DNA from: Dipetalonema caudispina
Taxonomy: Eukaryota > Nematoda > Chromadorea > Rhabditida > Onchocercidae
Direction: 5' to 3'
NCBI GenBank assembly: GCA_013365325.1
Contig: JABVXV010000089.1
Span: forward strand, 124,001 to 188,000
Length of the DNA: 64,000 bases
The notes beneath the pieces were generated by a model. It was not told the DNA's origin, did no database searches, and saw only the letters and a program-made list of their open reading frames with translations. Positions within the stretch are counted from its first letter, which is position 1; each line of letters starts with the position of its first letter. Position numbers and translations under genes: made by a program. Below are positions 11,752-25,500 of the stretch, one piece after another.

Positions 11752-14700
11752 GTATGTTTTCATTTAGTTAATTAGCTATCTGGCTAATTGATATGAACTC
11801 TGCTCTCAGTTTTAGCGGAATAAATTCAACCGGAAGAGAATAAAGCAGTGCGGATATATCGAAAAGAAAAAACTATGAATATCGGGTAGAACTGAATGGA
11901 TCATGGAAAAGGAAGAAAAACATGAATAGAGTGCAAAATGAAATTTGAATTGACTGAGAACCTTAGATAACTTTCACTGTGGAAGTTTAAAGTATAAAAT
12001 TTTGGAGAAGATTTAAATTAAATTAAGTTTACCTAACAATTATGCGCTTGGATTGTACATGTGCTTGTAACGTCATCTCCTATATCAATGGATATGACTA
12101 TGCTATGGCTAAGATATCCATTTTATAGTTGAGTGTCAAATCAGTTCAAACTATTGCTTGGATTAATCAAGCAGAATTCATTTCCATAACTCTAACATAT
12201 TTTTAAGTGAAGTAAGTCTTACAAAAATCTCTTTCGCTATCGGAATTCGGTCACAGAGAACTACCTAAATTTGGGATGAGATTCCAATGATGCCATAAAA
12301 ATTTCTGGGCCATGAATGTATCCATGCATACATTTACAGCTTCTATTCCATGAATATTAAATTAATAACACTTCACTGACTAGCAATTATATGTCGTGAA
12401 CTTCAGAATACTCATTGGTTCAATTTAAAATATAATTTAACATATAGATTTTCACATAACCCGAATGAGATGAAAAAGGTTGGGAAGAACAGGTAGAAGT
12501 CATTAGAGTTGACTCTGCTGAGGCTAATGATCCCATTCATCAGACAGAGCAATTGAAATCGCTTAGCCTTCATCGATCATAAATTAAAAAGATTGAAAGA
12601 AATGACCATGTCGATATGTGCCGAACACGAATTGTGCAATAGGTATTTTTTCATAGTAGTAAATATCAGGATGATTTGAATAAGGCAGTAATAGTACCAC
12701 ATGAGATTAGCGGTTGTGAAGACAAACGGTGAGGACAAACAATGTAATGGTGATCATTGTTCAACAATGAAATAGACAGAGTGAGTGACCGGTAATGAAC
12801 GAACGAACTCCATATAAGTAACAAGTATGAGCTTGTCATCTCCGAGAATAATTCCTTCTTTTTCGCTCTTTCTAGTAAATCGGAAGATGGAAATTGGATC
12901 GGTGGAAAGTGACCAGTTTGTTTCTGGTAGCACTTATATGGAACTGTACCATACCAGAAGGATGATGTAATATCAGCATGATCTATTGTTTTTCTCGCTA
13001 ACTTCAATTATCATCGGTAAGTGTCATTACAAGCTTATTTCCCTCTTTTACCCAATAAAAGGACGAAGGAAAAAAGAAGTTCAAACGGTACTGAAATGAA
13101 GAGCATTATCAATCATGGATGGCGCCGGGAAGGGAACGAAAAGAACCGGAAGAGGTTATCGGAAAGTGCATGAAGGAGTAGGGTAAAGAAGAAGAATTGA
13201 TAAAATCAGGTAAATAATAGAGAGAAGGAAGAAAAAGAAATGCAGAAAAAATTATATCTGAACAGAAAAGGAAAGGGTAAGTGTTGCAGCGAAAAATAAA
13301 ATAAGCAATGATAAAACTCTCTTCACACACTTTTATTTTATAGGCGCTGAAAATGATGGAATGACGATAGTATGAAAATCAAAGAAACAGTTCGAATTTC
13401 ATCAAATGGGTTCAATTTTCTCATGGAGATATGCCAGCAGATTGAAAATTGCATTTTTACTTCTAAAATTTTCCATACTTTCATCAGGAAGATTACACTG
13501 TTTTGCATGATTGCCCGAGGTTAACTGTAATTACAGTAAAGTATGTGAGATGTTTCGATATGAAAAGTAAAAAGATGAATCTGTGATACAAAGTTTCGCT
13601 TCTTATTTTGTTCAAACACCAAACTAATGTAGAAATTCAAAGAGGTCCTTAATTACTTGAATTGTTTATTAACTGGAAATATAAAATGACGGTTATCTTC
13701 GGGTATTCCTCTGCTGTTGAAAACATCCGTCTGAATATCCCATATTAATTGTTACTTTGTAAACAGAAAGATCATCGATTGGTTGAAGGGATTCATTCAT
13801 CAGGGAAATAAACGATCGAAATTAATGAGTAATAGTTGAAAGCAATGAGAGTTATCCGATCACGGCAAACTAAAGGTTGAAAACAGTTAGATACAATGAC
13901 GCTTAATATATCCATATCACAACAACTGTTCAGCGTATGTTTCAAAAGTATTCAATGTACAAAGCTGCGAGATGATACAAAATGAAAAAAGAGGGAAATA
14001 CTTTAAAATATTTTAAAATCAAAAATTCAGACTTCAAAGTTCTTCGTAATACGTAAGTCACGTTCGTTTTGAATGTTGAAATTCGTTATTTGTATCCCCA
14101 CATAGAATGGGACCAAATCAGTGATCATTGATCAGTCAGTCAGTCCCTCACTTAGTTGGTCAGTCAGTCTTTTTGCCGCCAAACTACTTTTGCTGACACA
14201 ATGCACGACAATATTTCAACATTTCCATCTGTCCCCTGTATCAAATCGACTCCACCCGTCCATCTGTCCATCCAGTACATACATTTGTATGTTTATTTCA
14301 ATATCGCTACCTATTCATTTCTTTTCGAGCGATCGGTGGCAAGAAATTTACATAGACTAGAAAGACGAACATTTTTTCAACTTAGGATGATTAATTTAAA
14401 AATTTGGTCCCTACGAATATTTATGGTGAAATTAATTCAAATTTGAATGTTGAAATTAAAATTAGAATATTCTTTTAGGTCATGGACTGTAATTTTTTTG
14501 TTGACTATCTAAGGATTCCGCTTAATCTACATATGCCATTGTTTAAAATAGTTTTAATAAGAAATGAGAACATCAAATAATGGGTCTATCAATAAAAAAT
14601 ATTATCGTAACAATGCCATTCAAATTCGAACCAAATGTTTGTCAGATAAAAAAAAGTAAAATGACTACAGCGCCTATCAGAGATTAAATTTGTCCGTTCA

Positions 14701-14947
14701 GTGCCTAAAATTCCTACTGGAGAATTCTATGTCAGAAAGATGACAAGTATTCGGATATTAAATTTGTTCATTTTTGTGAAAAAAAGTGATGAGTGAACAA
14801 TTAAGTGAAAAGAGAAAAAAAAGCAGGACTAATAAAAAAATTTTGGAAGCAATAAACGAAGTAGTAAATGAGGAAAAATCAAACAAATTTGAAGAAAACT
14901 TTCCTAACTTGCAGAATGTAACACGATATGCATGCATTATTATTTAC
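11752..14947. other. No supported gene
   Basis: AT-rich sequence without a convincing exon. The longest open frame is on minus at 12666-13007 (113 codons). It lacks domain features and splice context and is treated as chance. Confidence 0.5.
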
Positions 14948-15040
14948 CTGCATTGGCCATAACCATATGTGCAATAGTTGTGTACTCCAGTTATCACATG
15001 GCTTCCAACATCTTCGAGGCTTGATTCAAACTCTTCTTGG
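14948..15040 (-). CDS. Candidate exon, cysteine-containing, unidentified
   Basis: On minus, a 93-nt piece follows an ACACTAG acceptor and ends at TGCAG|GTAAAT. It carries 30 whole codons in its open frame and is phase 2 at both ends. It begins QEEFESSLEDVG and ends HNYCTYGYGQC. The C-x6-C spacing with Gly and Tyr looks like part of a small disulphide-rich extracellular module, but no family can be named. No adjoining exon was found with confidence, so this may be a chance frame. Confidence 0.3.
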
Positions 15041-15346
15041 CTAGTGTATTATCTATCATCATCATTTGACACTGTCAGCCAAGCAATATGTACGGGAAAT
15101 ACTATGCTTTTTGGTGATGTTTTTACGGCATACAATTTCGTGCAAAGCAAAAGTCATTAGGACAAGTGACAACCCCATTAGTGATCGGTACTATGTTTTC
15201 CTTCCAATTATTCGTCTATTTCGGCTTGAGATTATACGACATCTGATGCTTAATTGGTATCCGTACAAAGTCATTCGATTAATTTCAAATTATGGATAGC
15301 ATCGGGTTGTTTCACTACAAGTATATAACTGTTAGCAATATGTAAA

Positions 15347-15421
15347 ATGGCACCGGAAAAAGTTGGTAAAAGATTTTCTGTTTTATCAAATTCTCGGCTA
15401 AATCCGAACAAACTTAAAAAG
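15347..15421 (+). CDS. Candidate first or internal exon, unidentified
   Basis: After an ACTGTTAG acceptor (exon from 15336) there is an ATG at 15347 and 25 open codons to AAG|GTAAAT at 15421. The peptide starts MAPEKVGKRFSVLS and ends NPNKLKK. Low-complexity basic sequence, no domain. It could be the N-terminus of a gene running toward 16.6 kb, but the next exon is not established. Confidence 0.25.
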
Positions 15422-16614
15422 GTAAATTATGAAATTCTTATAAGGATTAAGATTTCAAAGTATTTCAGATTGGAAAAATTATTGGTTATCATTAATTTTT
15501 TAGTAAATATATGAATCATCCTGTCACTAAGCTCAGATTCTTAATTTACATATGGATGCAGCTTAAATGAATATGTAACATGCAGCTTATTTTTGTAACT
15601 TTTATCTTCCATTGGTTTATTTAGAACAGTAATCATTAGGATGTAGCAGAAAGAATGAAACATAATTGGAAGGCATCTTAATTAGCATTACTTTTCATAT
15701 GCAACTGAAAAATGAGATAAGCTTCAACCAATTCTGCCTTGGAATAAAAAAGAGAAAAAATACTTTTCGACGAGGCCAAACACACTATAAATTATTTCAC
15801 ATTCAATTTATTAAAGGAAACAAGAACCGTTTTCGACTTCTTTTTAATTTCTACCCAAAAGGGAAGGTACTGCCAAAAGTATTGTTATTTCTAAATAGAC
15901 ATTGGTTTGTTGTTAAATGTGAAATGAAATATCAACATATAGGACCCAAATTTATGTATACTTCAAAGTTGTCTTGGAATGTTTGTTTTTCGGAGTGAGT
16001 TTACATTAGATAATCTCAACTTTGGGATAATGATTGTAAAGTTAATGCGTGGAAGTGAATAAAAACGAACGAAAAGAGAGAAAAATAAATAAACAAATTT
16101 GACGGATAAATAGAGAAATAAACATGCAAAAAATGGTACCGGAAAACCGGACTTTCATATTGTTGTTAGATGGTAGCATAGTGTGCATCCGAGAAGCATC
16201 AAGTAAGCCAAAGAAATACTATCATATGTTTTGATGGACTAGGATTAGCTGATTGAAATAAACAGTGGCTTAACTAGTAGTTAGGATGCTGTGATAACGG
16301 TTATTTGGGTGGTCAGTTATGTTACCATCAGGAAAAATTACGGATGTACAGCCGTCATCAGACATCAATGTATTTTGGGCAATTCTATCAAATGACTACT
16401 TCAAGTTAAATATAGCGATGCTGATTTGAATTAGTTCAAAATTTTTTGACTGGTAAATATTTCTATCTGTCTTAGCATGTTCTGTTTGAAACAGGAAAGA
16501 TGTGGTGCAAATCGAAACTGCAAATTTTTGGATTTATTTGGCTTTCAACACACTTCCTTATCATTGATAAAAAGGATTACTTAATATGAATTCACATTGT
16601 CTTTTATATTTCAG
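15422..16614. other. No supported gene
   Basis: A 110-codon plus-strand frame at 15666-15998 lacks splice context and domain features. Nothing else was found. Confidence 0.5.
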
Positions 16615-16890
16615 ATTTTCCGTGATCTCTTTGAAAGCTGACAGTGGATCAGAAGGTAAGGGAATGGGTTACAAGAGGTCATGTTTAGGGTCTCCTCAAA
16701 TTTGAAATAAGCCTGAGACTGCATAGTAGATTGATTACGACGAATTGATGACACACATAATGTAACTTCCATATTCTGATCATATTCCCTCCCTTAATGC
16801 ACTTTTGCAGCACTCTCTGGAGGATATTTTCATCTCAGATCCTCCTGAGAACAGATTCGATAGCGGTGGATGATAACATTTCAGCATGGA
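16615..16890 (+). CDS. Candidate exon pair near a gene end, frame unresolved
   Basis: An exon-like block 16615-16655 lies between TATATTTCAG and AGAAG|GTAAGG. A second block starts at 16811 after TTTTGCAG. The first is open in only one frame (FSVISLKADSGSE). In that frame the second gives a short tail with TGA at 16846-16848. The second block is also open in another frame to 16889 or 16890, just before GGTAATC, and in a third to a TGA at 16871-16873. The coding frame is therefore not settled. No family is recognised. Confidence 0.25.
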
Positions 16891-19208
16891 AGGTAATCTT
16901 TCCGATATAAAACAAAAGATAGAGTGAAATAGGTACGGATTTTGAGAGAAAATGAAACGTAGAGGAAACCGATGTATTCAACTAATCACTGACTTTTTAA
17001 CAAATAACCTGGAATGCTTTACGAACTGTCTTTATGGAGAGAGTAATTTATCACTCCAAATTATGGTATTCATTTTGAAGTTGAATGAAAGAAGCTACTC
17101 TGACACAGTTAATTCGTAATTCATGATAAGCATACCATAAGATTTACAGGAAAATTAATGATGCCTTCCTTATCTGGATGAGTGAAAAATCTCGGGGGAA
17201 AATTACATCATCCCTTTCATCTTAGCATCAGTAGAGCGAAACATCGAACTAACATCGAGATTGATCGGTCATTATAGTGTCCAAGCAAGATGATCGATCG
17301 TACGACATTGATTATCAGTATTGCCATAGTGAATGTACTCATTGGTCATCAGCGTTTTTCGATCAATGCTGAGATGTGTGAAGGATGCAGCAAAGAGGCA
17401 ACGAAAACAGTTCCAAAATAATGCATTGCTCGTTGCCACATAATAATTATTGTTGTTGTATGTTTTGATGTATTCACGAAATCGTAGAAATCTGATTGCT
17501 TTCAACAGGTCAGAAGAAATCAACCGATTGCCATTTTGACCATTTCAGAAAACACAACTGTATTACATAATCGGTGTTGAAAGCGATGAGGAAAATTGAA
17601 AAAAATTCTCTAATCTTCAGCTTTGTTTTGTTCGTATCATAGCATGTAAAAATTGACATATTATTCGAATGAAACCAACAAAAAAATTAACAAAATTCCG
17701 CTCACCGAGTCATCGAAAGCAGTCCTTGTCTATCTTTCCCGGGATCAATGAAATATGAGTGCGATTAACAGCAGTGATCAGATGACATCATAACGTACAT
17801 TATACTTTGCTTAATGAGCAATTACAATTAACGAACAGATGAATTCACGATCGTAATGAGAAAAACGCATACTTGAATTCAGGACAAGAGACCAGGGGAG
17901 CATCCGTTATGATTTGGTATTGAATATATTTCTCTCATAGTCAGTTTAGACTTGATACTATCGAAATAATACCTGCTAAATAATAAAGTAATCAAAACAG
18001 AGAAAAAAAAATCGAGACATATTAGCATAGTCCGAAAAGCGCAGAATTTCAGAAGATTTTTATAACAGAGAAATTTAATGGAAAAAAACAAAAATAAAAA
18101 AGGTTTGTAAGTTTAGATCGTTTTCGGAAGTCAACAATGCTTGCTTGTCAATAATAATCAGATGTTTGTTGTAAATCGTAAAATTCCGATTTCTTTCTGA
18201 TCTTTTGAAATAAAAAATATGGCCTTCACGAAAGGCTTTTTCTAGGTTTTCTTTCTCTTGAATTTGCTGCAACAGCTATCCATAGAAGGACATTTTGAAT
18301 AATTTATAGACTAAAATAGGATGACAGGCACTTCACTCTATTTATTTCCCTATTCCCTTCAATAAAATGAAATCAGTTCAGAAAATGACAGCTGACACTG
18401 TAAATTATCGACTCTTTCAATACGTAGGTACACACACACACATACAGACACACACAAAGAGAGAGAAAGAGAGAGAGAGAGAGGGAGAGAGACTAAGGAA
18501 ATGCAGGAATCAATCCAATAATTCAAATTTAATGTTGAAATTGACTAAAACTTGCACGAAATGTCGTGTTTTCGATGTGACAATAGCAACAATTCGAAAG
18601 AGAAGTAATTTCCTCTGAAAAGAAAGACCGTTCGATAAATTCCTTATTTTCGGGACTTCGATTAAATTAGAACAAAGTCGTTGTTTTTTTTTTTTTTTTC
18701 AGGTATTTAAATAAATGAACTACTAGTTCCTGTGTAATTGTCGCATGTGATTCTAAATCATGTAAGTGTTAGAATAAAAATATTCTGAGTATCCAAACGT
18801 TTATTTTATTCATAAGGAAACGTGGACGAGATGAGATAGCACAACCGAGTTGAATTTAACCAAAAACGATTTAAATTCATCGATGCGTCAATTATACGTA
18901 AAAAAGGAATAGATGGGAATGTATAACGTATTCATCATTTATTCAGAGTAAGAGCTGAAATCCAGTACTTGCGAATTCGATTCTGTCCTACAAATGGAAA
19001 ACAGATAAGAGATCGATTAATATTACTCTTTTAGCCATAGAATCAAAACATTATCACTCAAACCAATATCATTAATGAAATCTCCTAGCAGATTGTTGAA
19101 GTAGTAATGATGGTAGTTGTAGATAGCATATTAAACAATTAGGGAGGAAATTTTTCTGAAGCAAATTTAATTGAAGAAAAAGTTGGTTGGTACCAACTTC
19201 TGCTACAG
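16891..19208. other. Intergenic stretch downstream of the collagen gene
   Basis: No gene supported. It holds a compound CA/GA microsatellite at 18427-18494 and a poly-T run near 18684-18700. The last hundred bases are probably 3' untranslated sequence of the minus-strand collagen gene. They include a perfect 12-bp palindrome at 19186-19197 centred on GGTACC. Confidence 0.55.
18427..18494. repeat. (CA)n-(GA)n compound microsatellite
   Basis: An interrupted CA tract passes directly into a GA tract of roughly 40 nt. An open frame crossing it is rich in Arg and Glu only because of the repeat. Confidence 0.95.
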
Positions 19209-22200
19209 TCAATCTTCGAACCATTCTGGAGGTTTGACAAAGAACACACCGCCATCTGTTGCACAGTACGTTGGACAAACCTGTAATTTTGATTAATCCC
19301 AATTATCAGTTGCAGTTTAAATTAATAAGCGAAAGTAAAAGTTTCGATTTGAATATGGAAATATCGTCTTAGAATAAGCAGTGAGTATCTAATTAGCGAT
19401 CCTCTATTTTTTGATTTCATATACATTAAAATTCAAACAGTTCCATCATCCCTCATTAATTATGATGAAACAATATTTCGTTTCCATATCATTTTTAATA
19501 CTTTATTTGTTTTAATAAAGTATCCGGTGAAATTTGACCAGATACTTTATTAAAGCAAATAAAATATCAAAAATTAGTATTATATCTCTCTTCTTTTAGT
19601 TTAATTCCTTCAAAATTCCATAAACAAACTGGAGATAAAGCTGATGAAATGAAACAGTATGATGCAATAAAAATGATAAAATTCTCTTGGGAGCATTTGA
19701 ACAAACGGATAAAATCTCGTACCCCAACATTTCCATCTGGTCCAACTTTTCCGATCGGCCCCGGTAATCCGGGGGATCCTCGATTTCCGGGCAATCCGTC
19801 TTCACCTGGAGGTCCACGTTTACCTGTTGGTCCTGGCGGTCCATCAATTCCGGGCATCCCACGCGGTCCTAAAATTGCAGAGATGAGGAATATAAAGATT
19901 GCAACGATTACGTCCCAAAAGATTTCTCAAGTACCATTCAGGTTACAAAAACAAGTAAAAAGTAAAGGGACAAACCAGGTGGTCCGACTGGCCCAACCTC
20001 ACCACCTGGACCGGGAGGCCCTGGAATAAATGGTGTAGGTGCCGCATCGATCCCTGGATCACCTACATCTCCGTCCAATCCTGGGATTCCTGGTGGACCT
20101 CTGGGCCCTGGAGGACCAATTTTTCCATCTTCGCCATTTTTGCCATGGACACCAGGGATTCCGGTTGCACCTTTATCCCCTGGGAGACCCTGAAGAAGAT
20201 ATCTTTTACATCCAATTTTGATTTTAATCATTTTAACAATCAAGTTTTCCGAGTCATTTATGTGAAAAACACTTAGAAAAGATACATTTTTTGATTTTCA
20301 GAAGAGGCCTTCAGTATTTTCGAAATTCTGGAAAAACTCACCATTGGTCCTTGCTTTCCCTGTTTACCAACTGGACATGGGTCAGCACATATTTTTTTCA
20401 AGTCAACTGGTGGTTCACAAGGCATACGTGCCGGAAATCCAGGAGCTCCCTGTGCACCCGGAGCGCCTTTAAGTCCTTTTCGGCCAGGCATGCCTTTCGG
20501 TCCAGGTGAAGCAGAGCAACTGAATTCTTTTTGATATTAAAAAAGTGGATTTTTTAATCGCGTTCAAAAATTTTCAATCTTAATTTACAAAAGAACTACA
20601 ATAAAATTAGAAAAAAGTTTGAATAAACCGACTTTCAAAACATATTTTATGTACAATAGAAGGAAACACCGAGCCATTAAATATTTTGTGTCCTTTAAGG
20701 AACGGAAATGACTCGCAAAGTAATGGATGTGACATGGACGAAACGATCGACGACATCGGTAGCTGTGATACCTTTGAAGACTCATCTCATTAAGCCCATT
20801 GTTTGTTATGCAAAATTAAATCTCAAAAAATTTTCCAAAAAAATCTAATCTTCAAGATAACCTTTCCTTGATTTTAAAGTTTGAAATTTTCAAGTGGAAA
20901 ATGAAAGATTTGTGTAATCGTACGATGGTAATCGGGCAGGGATCGTTAAAGTATCTTTAATAAAACCTTTCTATCAAACATTAGTTTCTTCTCCATCATT
21001 TTAGCTCATCTATCAAGCAGTTTCTGTCTACTTCCAAATCCTTCAAACCTTAAAACCGAAATGCCTCAAAGGAAAAAGGCCTTGGAGTCAAAAACAAGAC
21101 TTTCAATCCTGTTTGACGTCATTATTTTATTGCATTAATCGAAGTATGATGGCACCTGCATTTATGACTACCGCTATTTGTTCCGGTCGTGCTACCTTGC
21201 AGGGTTTGTGTAGCAGGTGCATTTGTCACCGATAATCCTTGAAGATATTTTGTAGTCGAAGTTACAAATCTGTAAGTATGGAAAAGTGCTGATTCTGGTT
21301 CTGTTGCAACTTCTGCAGTGTTACCAAATTCAGTGGTTATCACGCCAGCATTATGCCAAGTGGCTTCGGAATTTTCTGCAATTTTGCTAATAACGGATTG
21401 TTTGAAATCAGTTTCTTTCATCGCCATTTCGTCTGGTTGACCGGTATTTTCTGCAGCTGCTTGTTTCGGTTCTACTATATCCGAAGATGGTGAGTACTTG
21501 ACAAGAAAAGTTGTTGCTGTTGGCACTTCTTCGAATATTTTAATGGGTAGACTGCGAATTTTTCGATTAGCTTGTCGCCATTTTTCCTGACATTTCTCAA
21601 AATTCTGAGAGCAATTCAAGTACTCGAAGATAGTGTTTAGCTAAAATAAATTGATTTCAAAAACGATAATTATACGATAGTTACATGATGCACAAAAGGA
21701 AGATGAGAAAGGGAGATCGAGAATTAGTTCCAATTATGGGTCGTTTCTAACAATATAAATTCGTCCTCCATCAATAAAGAGCAGAAAATTAATTAGCAAA
21801 CACTATGTCGGATGGAAGCAATACATGCATTTAACGAAAATTTAGATCATTGATAGCCCAAAAGTTACAAAATGATTGCTTTTTCTCACTTTTACAACAT
21901 CGTTGATTTTATTTCCTGCTTCATTACTATTTCCACGATAGTTCGTATTCATACTAGCATAATCGTAAAAATTAAATGCAGTTTCCTGAAAGAAGAAATT
22001 GCCGAATCTTAAACTTCTCAACTGGAAACCGAGCAATCATTACCAGTAAACTAGTCGAATCTATTGAAATACATTGCTCAACTTGAGCAGCGCTGTTTGT
22101 TCAAATAGCAATCTACTAGCATCAATAATCGGACACTACTTATCTGATGTAACTAATTCAGGTTTCTGGCTTCATTCATAAAACCATTCTGTTTATTTAA

Positions 22201-22514
22201 ATACTACAAAAAACTAGAAAGAATTAATGATTTCGTCTTGCTGAATTGTAGAAGTATGCTTGGCCATGTTTTGTCAATGTCCTAAAGGTACCATCTGATA
22301 ATGTGTACCTAATTAAATTTATTCAAAGCATTAAACTTACCTCACAGAAAAAGAAATCATTTTGTAATTGGTAATTGACAGCGCTGATATATTGATTTAC
22401 AGATGGTGTTAATGCTATGAATGCCACAAATGGTAAGACTGCAATGATAAGCGCAGTGATAATTGCAAACTGATAAGCTTTCTCACGTCTTGCATCCAGA
22501 GCAACCAGATCCAT
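19209..22514 (-). CDS. Nematode cuticle collagen with long N-terminal insert
   Basis: Structural collagen of the nematode cuticle, secreted by the hypodermis and cross-linked outside the cell. Seven exons join in frame: 22341-22514, 21890-21985, 21156-21640, 20342-20519, 19976-20189, 19723-19868, 19209-19280; 454 aa. Residues 1-58 match the nematode cuticle collagen N-terminal domain: REKAYQF, a hydrophobic segment at about 18-37, and FFFCE at the end. A possible subtilisin-type site RKIR is at 116-119. Residues about 91-250 form a Thr/Ser/Ala/Glu-rich non-collagenous stretch, much longer than in typical cuticle collagens. CSC at 251-253 precedes the first Gly-X-Y block. An interruption with three cysteines (residues 285-300) and another near 359-366 (DAAPTPF) divide the triple helix. 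The C-terminus has [13 protein letters not shown], resembling the YCALDGGVFF tails of known nematode collagens. The Gly-X-Y phase is kept across all junctions, which supports the model strongly. Confidence 0.93.
19491..19574 (-). other. Long near-perfect hairpin in the last collagen intron
   Basis: Arms 19491-19524 and 19541-19574 (34 nt each) are inverted copies differing at three positions, with a 16-nt loop at 19525-19540. Transcribed on minus, the strand of the collagen gene, two differences become G-U pairs and one is an A-C mismatch. Transcribed on plus there would be two mismatches and one G-U pair. It lies inside intron 19281-19722. It could be a microRNA-like precursor or a small inverted-repeat element; its sequence matches no family I recognise. 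Confidence 0.75.
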
Positions 22515-25500
22515 TAATTGTCAAAAGTTTTTTGAGATTCGATTTGGCTTAAAATTCGATTTTGCAGGAGATTTTTCAGAAATAGCATGGGTAACATGAT
22601 TTTTCTACCGTTCAGAAAAAGTTTCCAGCATGTGCATCAAATTGTGAAATTTATCCTAAAAATTGAAATTGTTCATGAGGGTTTTGAGAATAAAATTTAA
22701 AAATTTTGTAATCTCGGAAAATCTTACCGTCTTTAAGAAGGATACAGCACGTTCTGCAAGTAATCAATTCGATAGAATGGAGGATGTTGTATTGCGATTT
22801 AACTGTGATAATATTTTGAAAGGGAAAGATCGCAGGGGAAAAAATGAATATTAGAAATTATGCTTTTATTTAAGTATTAATCGATATTAATTTATTAACC
22901 ATAAAATCCTGGAAAATTTCTCTTTTCCATTATCTCAAAATCATTTTACTACAACTAATATGAACTGATTTTAGATGCAGAGAGTTTCTATCAAGTAAAA
23001 GTGGAAAGTCTCCTCGAGAAAGGAGGAGCGGGTATCATGATAAGTGACGAAATAAATTCTCGGGAAAGGATAGTCTTCACTAAATTAATTTAGTAAACAC
23101 TTCCTGAATTCTACAGTACACATATAATTCAAGTGGAATTTAATATAAAAATACAAAGTAAGCATTTAAAATCGACAATACAGAGTGGGAAAACACGTTG
23201 AAAATGGAAAAAGAAGAATTGCTGGAATTCTTTGCACATATATTAGCGTTTGATTGGTAAATTTAATTTTTGACCTAGAAAATCTAATCGTTTTTCTGCA
23301 ACAAATGTCCTAAATTTAAGCCGGTCATCGCTATTTATAGGAACCTATATAACAATATTTCAATGCAAAAGATACTATCAATTCATCTTTTTTTAGTAAT
23401 GCAATTTATGCAGATCCAAAAAATGAGAAGAAAATTCACCTTATTAATTTAACCCTAAGCTTTCAATTTGGTTCAAAATTTGAGCAAGAAAGCGTGTAAA
23501 CAGTATATCCTGTCTTTTTCCTTTTTATCGTGTTAAATATTGTTATGCTGATAGAAGAATCGGATAAGGAAACAAGCGATGCTGCTCGAGAAATATCGGG
23601 ATTGAAATATCCGGTAGACGTAGAAGTAATTTTGCTCGAGAATGTGGGTTCTTTAATGAAGAATGGATGCGATCATAATGGCATATGAAACTCGTTGACT
23701 TTTTTAATGAACTACTTCAGAAACCTTTTCCGAACTATTTCGAGAATACTCCATTCTAATCGATAGATTTGTATCTAAACAGAATTCGAGAGAAGAGATT
23801 TTCCTCCTGAACTATCGTGGGGAATAAATTCCTTCCTTAACTTCTCCCCACTTGAAATTTATTTTAAATCTCAGCTGACGTTATGATGCAGTGCCTCAAC
23901 ATCTATATTTCTCAATCCTCAAGGTATTAATAACAGATGGATGGGTGAACTGCTTGATAAATTTTTGATTAAAAGTGATACGTAAAGTGGATCACTTAAT
24001 GTGTAACTATTCTTTTATTTGCAAAAAGAATAATCAAACGCTTCATGGATTTTACAATAGATCACGTAAAATATCCCGGCAAATTTTTACAAAGAACTGC
24101 GGAAGCACTGAGGGTAACAATTTTTCAAATTTCAATTAATTTTATGACAACTTTGGAAAAGCGCCAGCTTACATGAACTTTCGATCAAGAAAAGCATAAA
24201 TATTACCTATAGAAAATATAACAGTTTCCTGACTTACTAGCAACAATATTTCACATATCATTTCGAATGAAAAGGTAGAGAACGACTTAGAAAAGGAAAT
24301 AAATTGATAAACCATCAAGTGGCAATCAGCACAACAAGCAAATCATTATTTGGTTAGAGATGCTATAAAATATAATGAATGAAAAATTAAAGAATTAAAG
24401 AGCAAAGTTTGAGGGTGATTTATGGAAGAACAACAGAGAAGAAATCTAATATGTGATGCAAAGTACTTTGAATTTATCATTAATTCCTTTAAAGTAATCC
24501 GTTGTTCCTATTCCTTCATTGTACATGTTGTACGTCAAACATAAAGTGATGATATCAAATAACATACACTTATTGTGATGTGTGTCAATCGTAGGAAAAA
24601 GGTAAAGAAAAACTCATCGAGAAAGTCAAGTTTTGTATAAGTAACTAAAACGATGAACAAATCTTAACAAAAAGTTGGTATCAAAAAAAGAAACAGTGCA
24701 GAATATACATCCTGAATATCGTCGAAAATATCAGCATGGATTAATAAAGCAAAACAAAGTAAAATTAAGTGACATGAAATGAATACGGCTAGATGGATTC
24801 GTAATTCATCAGAAAAGAACTGCAATGGAAAGAGAAAAAAAATGTGAGAAAATTTTCATGAAAGGCAGTATAGCATTGAATTCACAGTCAATATATATAA
24901 ATGACTTTTAAAAAAGTGTGCTTATTTTTAATCATCCTAAAAAATTTACTTTAAGGAAAAATCGAAATGGTTGCCTATCAAAGGAGGGAAGTATTGTATG
25001 AAATCCCCATGTTGATCTCAAATCTAATCACCCATTGCAAAAAGTTATAATGGAGAATTTAGGCAATACACATAACTTGATTTTGCTGCAATAATTTTTT
25101 GAAATCAGATCTTACGCTTCGTTAATTTAAAACATGGATAACTAAAGCATTAGATGTGAAGAATATCGTATTATATAATCTTAAATTGAAAAACCTTTCC
25201 TGATCACTAAGAATATTCAATTATTAAATGCAGATTGTTAGTATATCCTAATGCAAAATAAGGTTGTGATCAATCGTTAAACCACCTTGTTTAACCTATA
25301 TAAGTCATCCAATAATCCCGGCACTTCACTAATTCCACGAAGTTTTCAAATTCCTATAACAAAAAAATGAAACAAGTTTTGATTGCTAAATTAAAAACGA
25401 ATCGTTGATCAATAATTCACTAACAAATATATTAAACAGCTATATTTCCTATTCTATTTTCTTATAGTTAACACCCTTCAATTCTTCCAAATTACAAATC

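Noticed and set aside
18367..18618. Arg/Glu-rich plus-strand frame
   Set aside because: Composition comes from translating the CA/GA microsatellite.
19649..20029. Proline/glycine-rich plus-strand frame
   Set aside because: Mirror of the Gly-X-Y exons of the minus-strand collagen.
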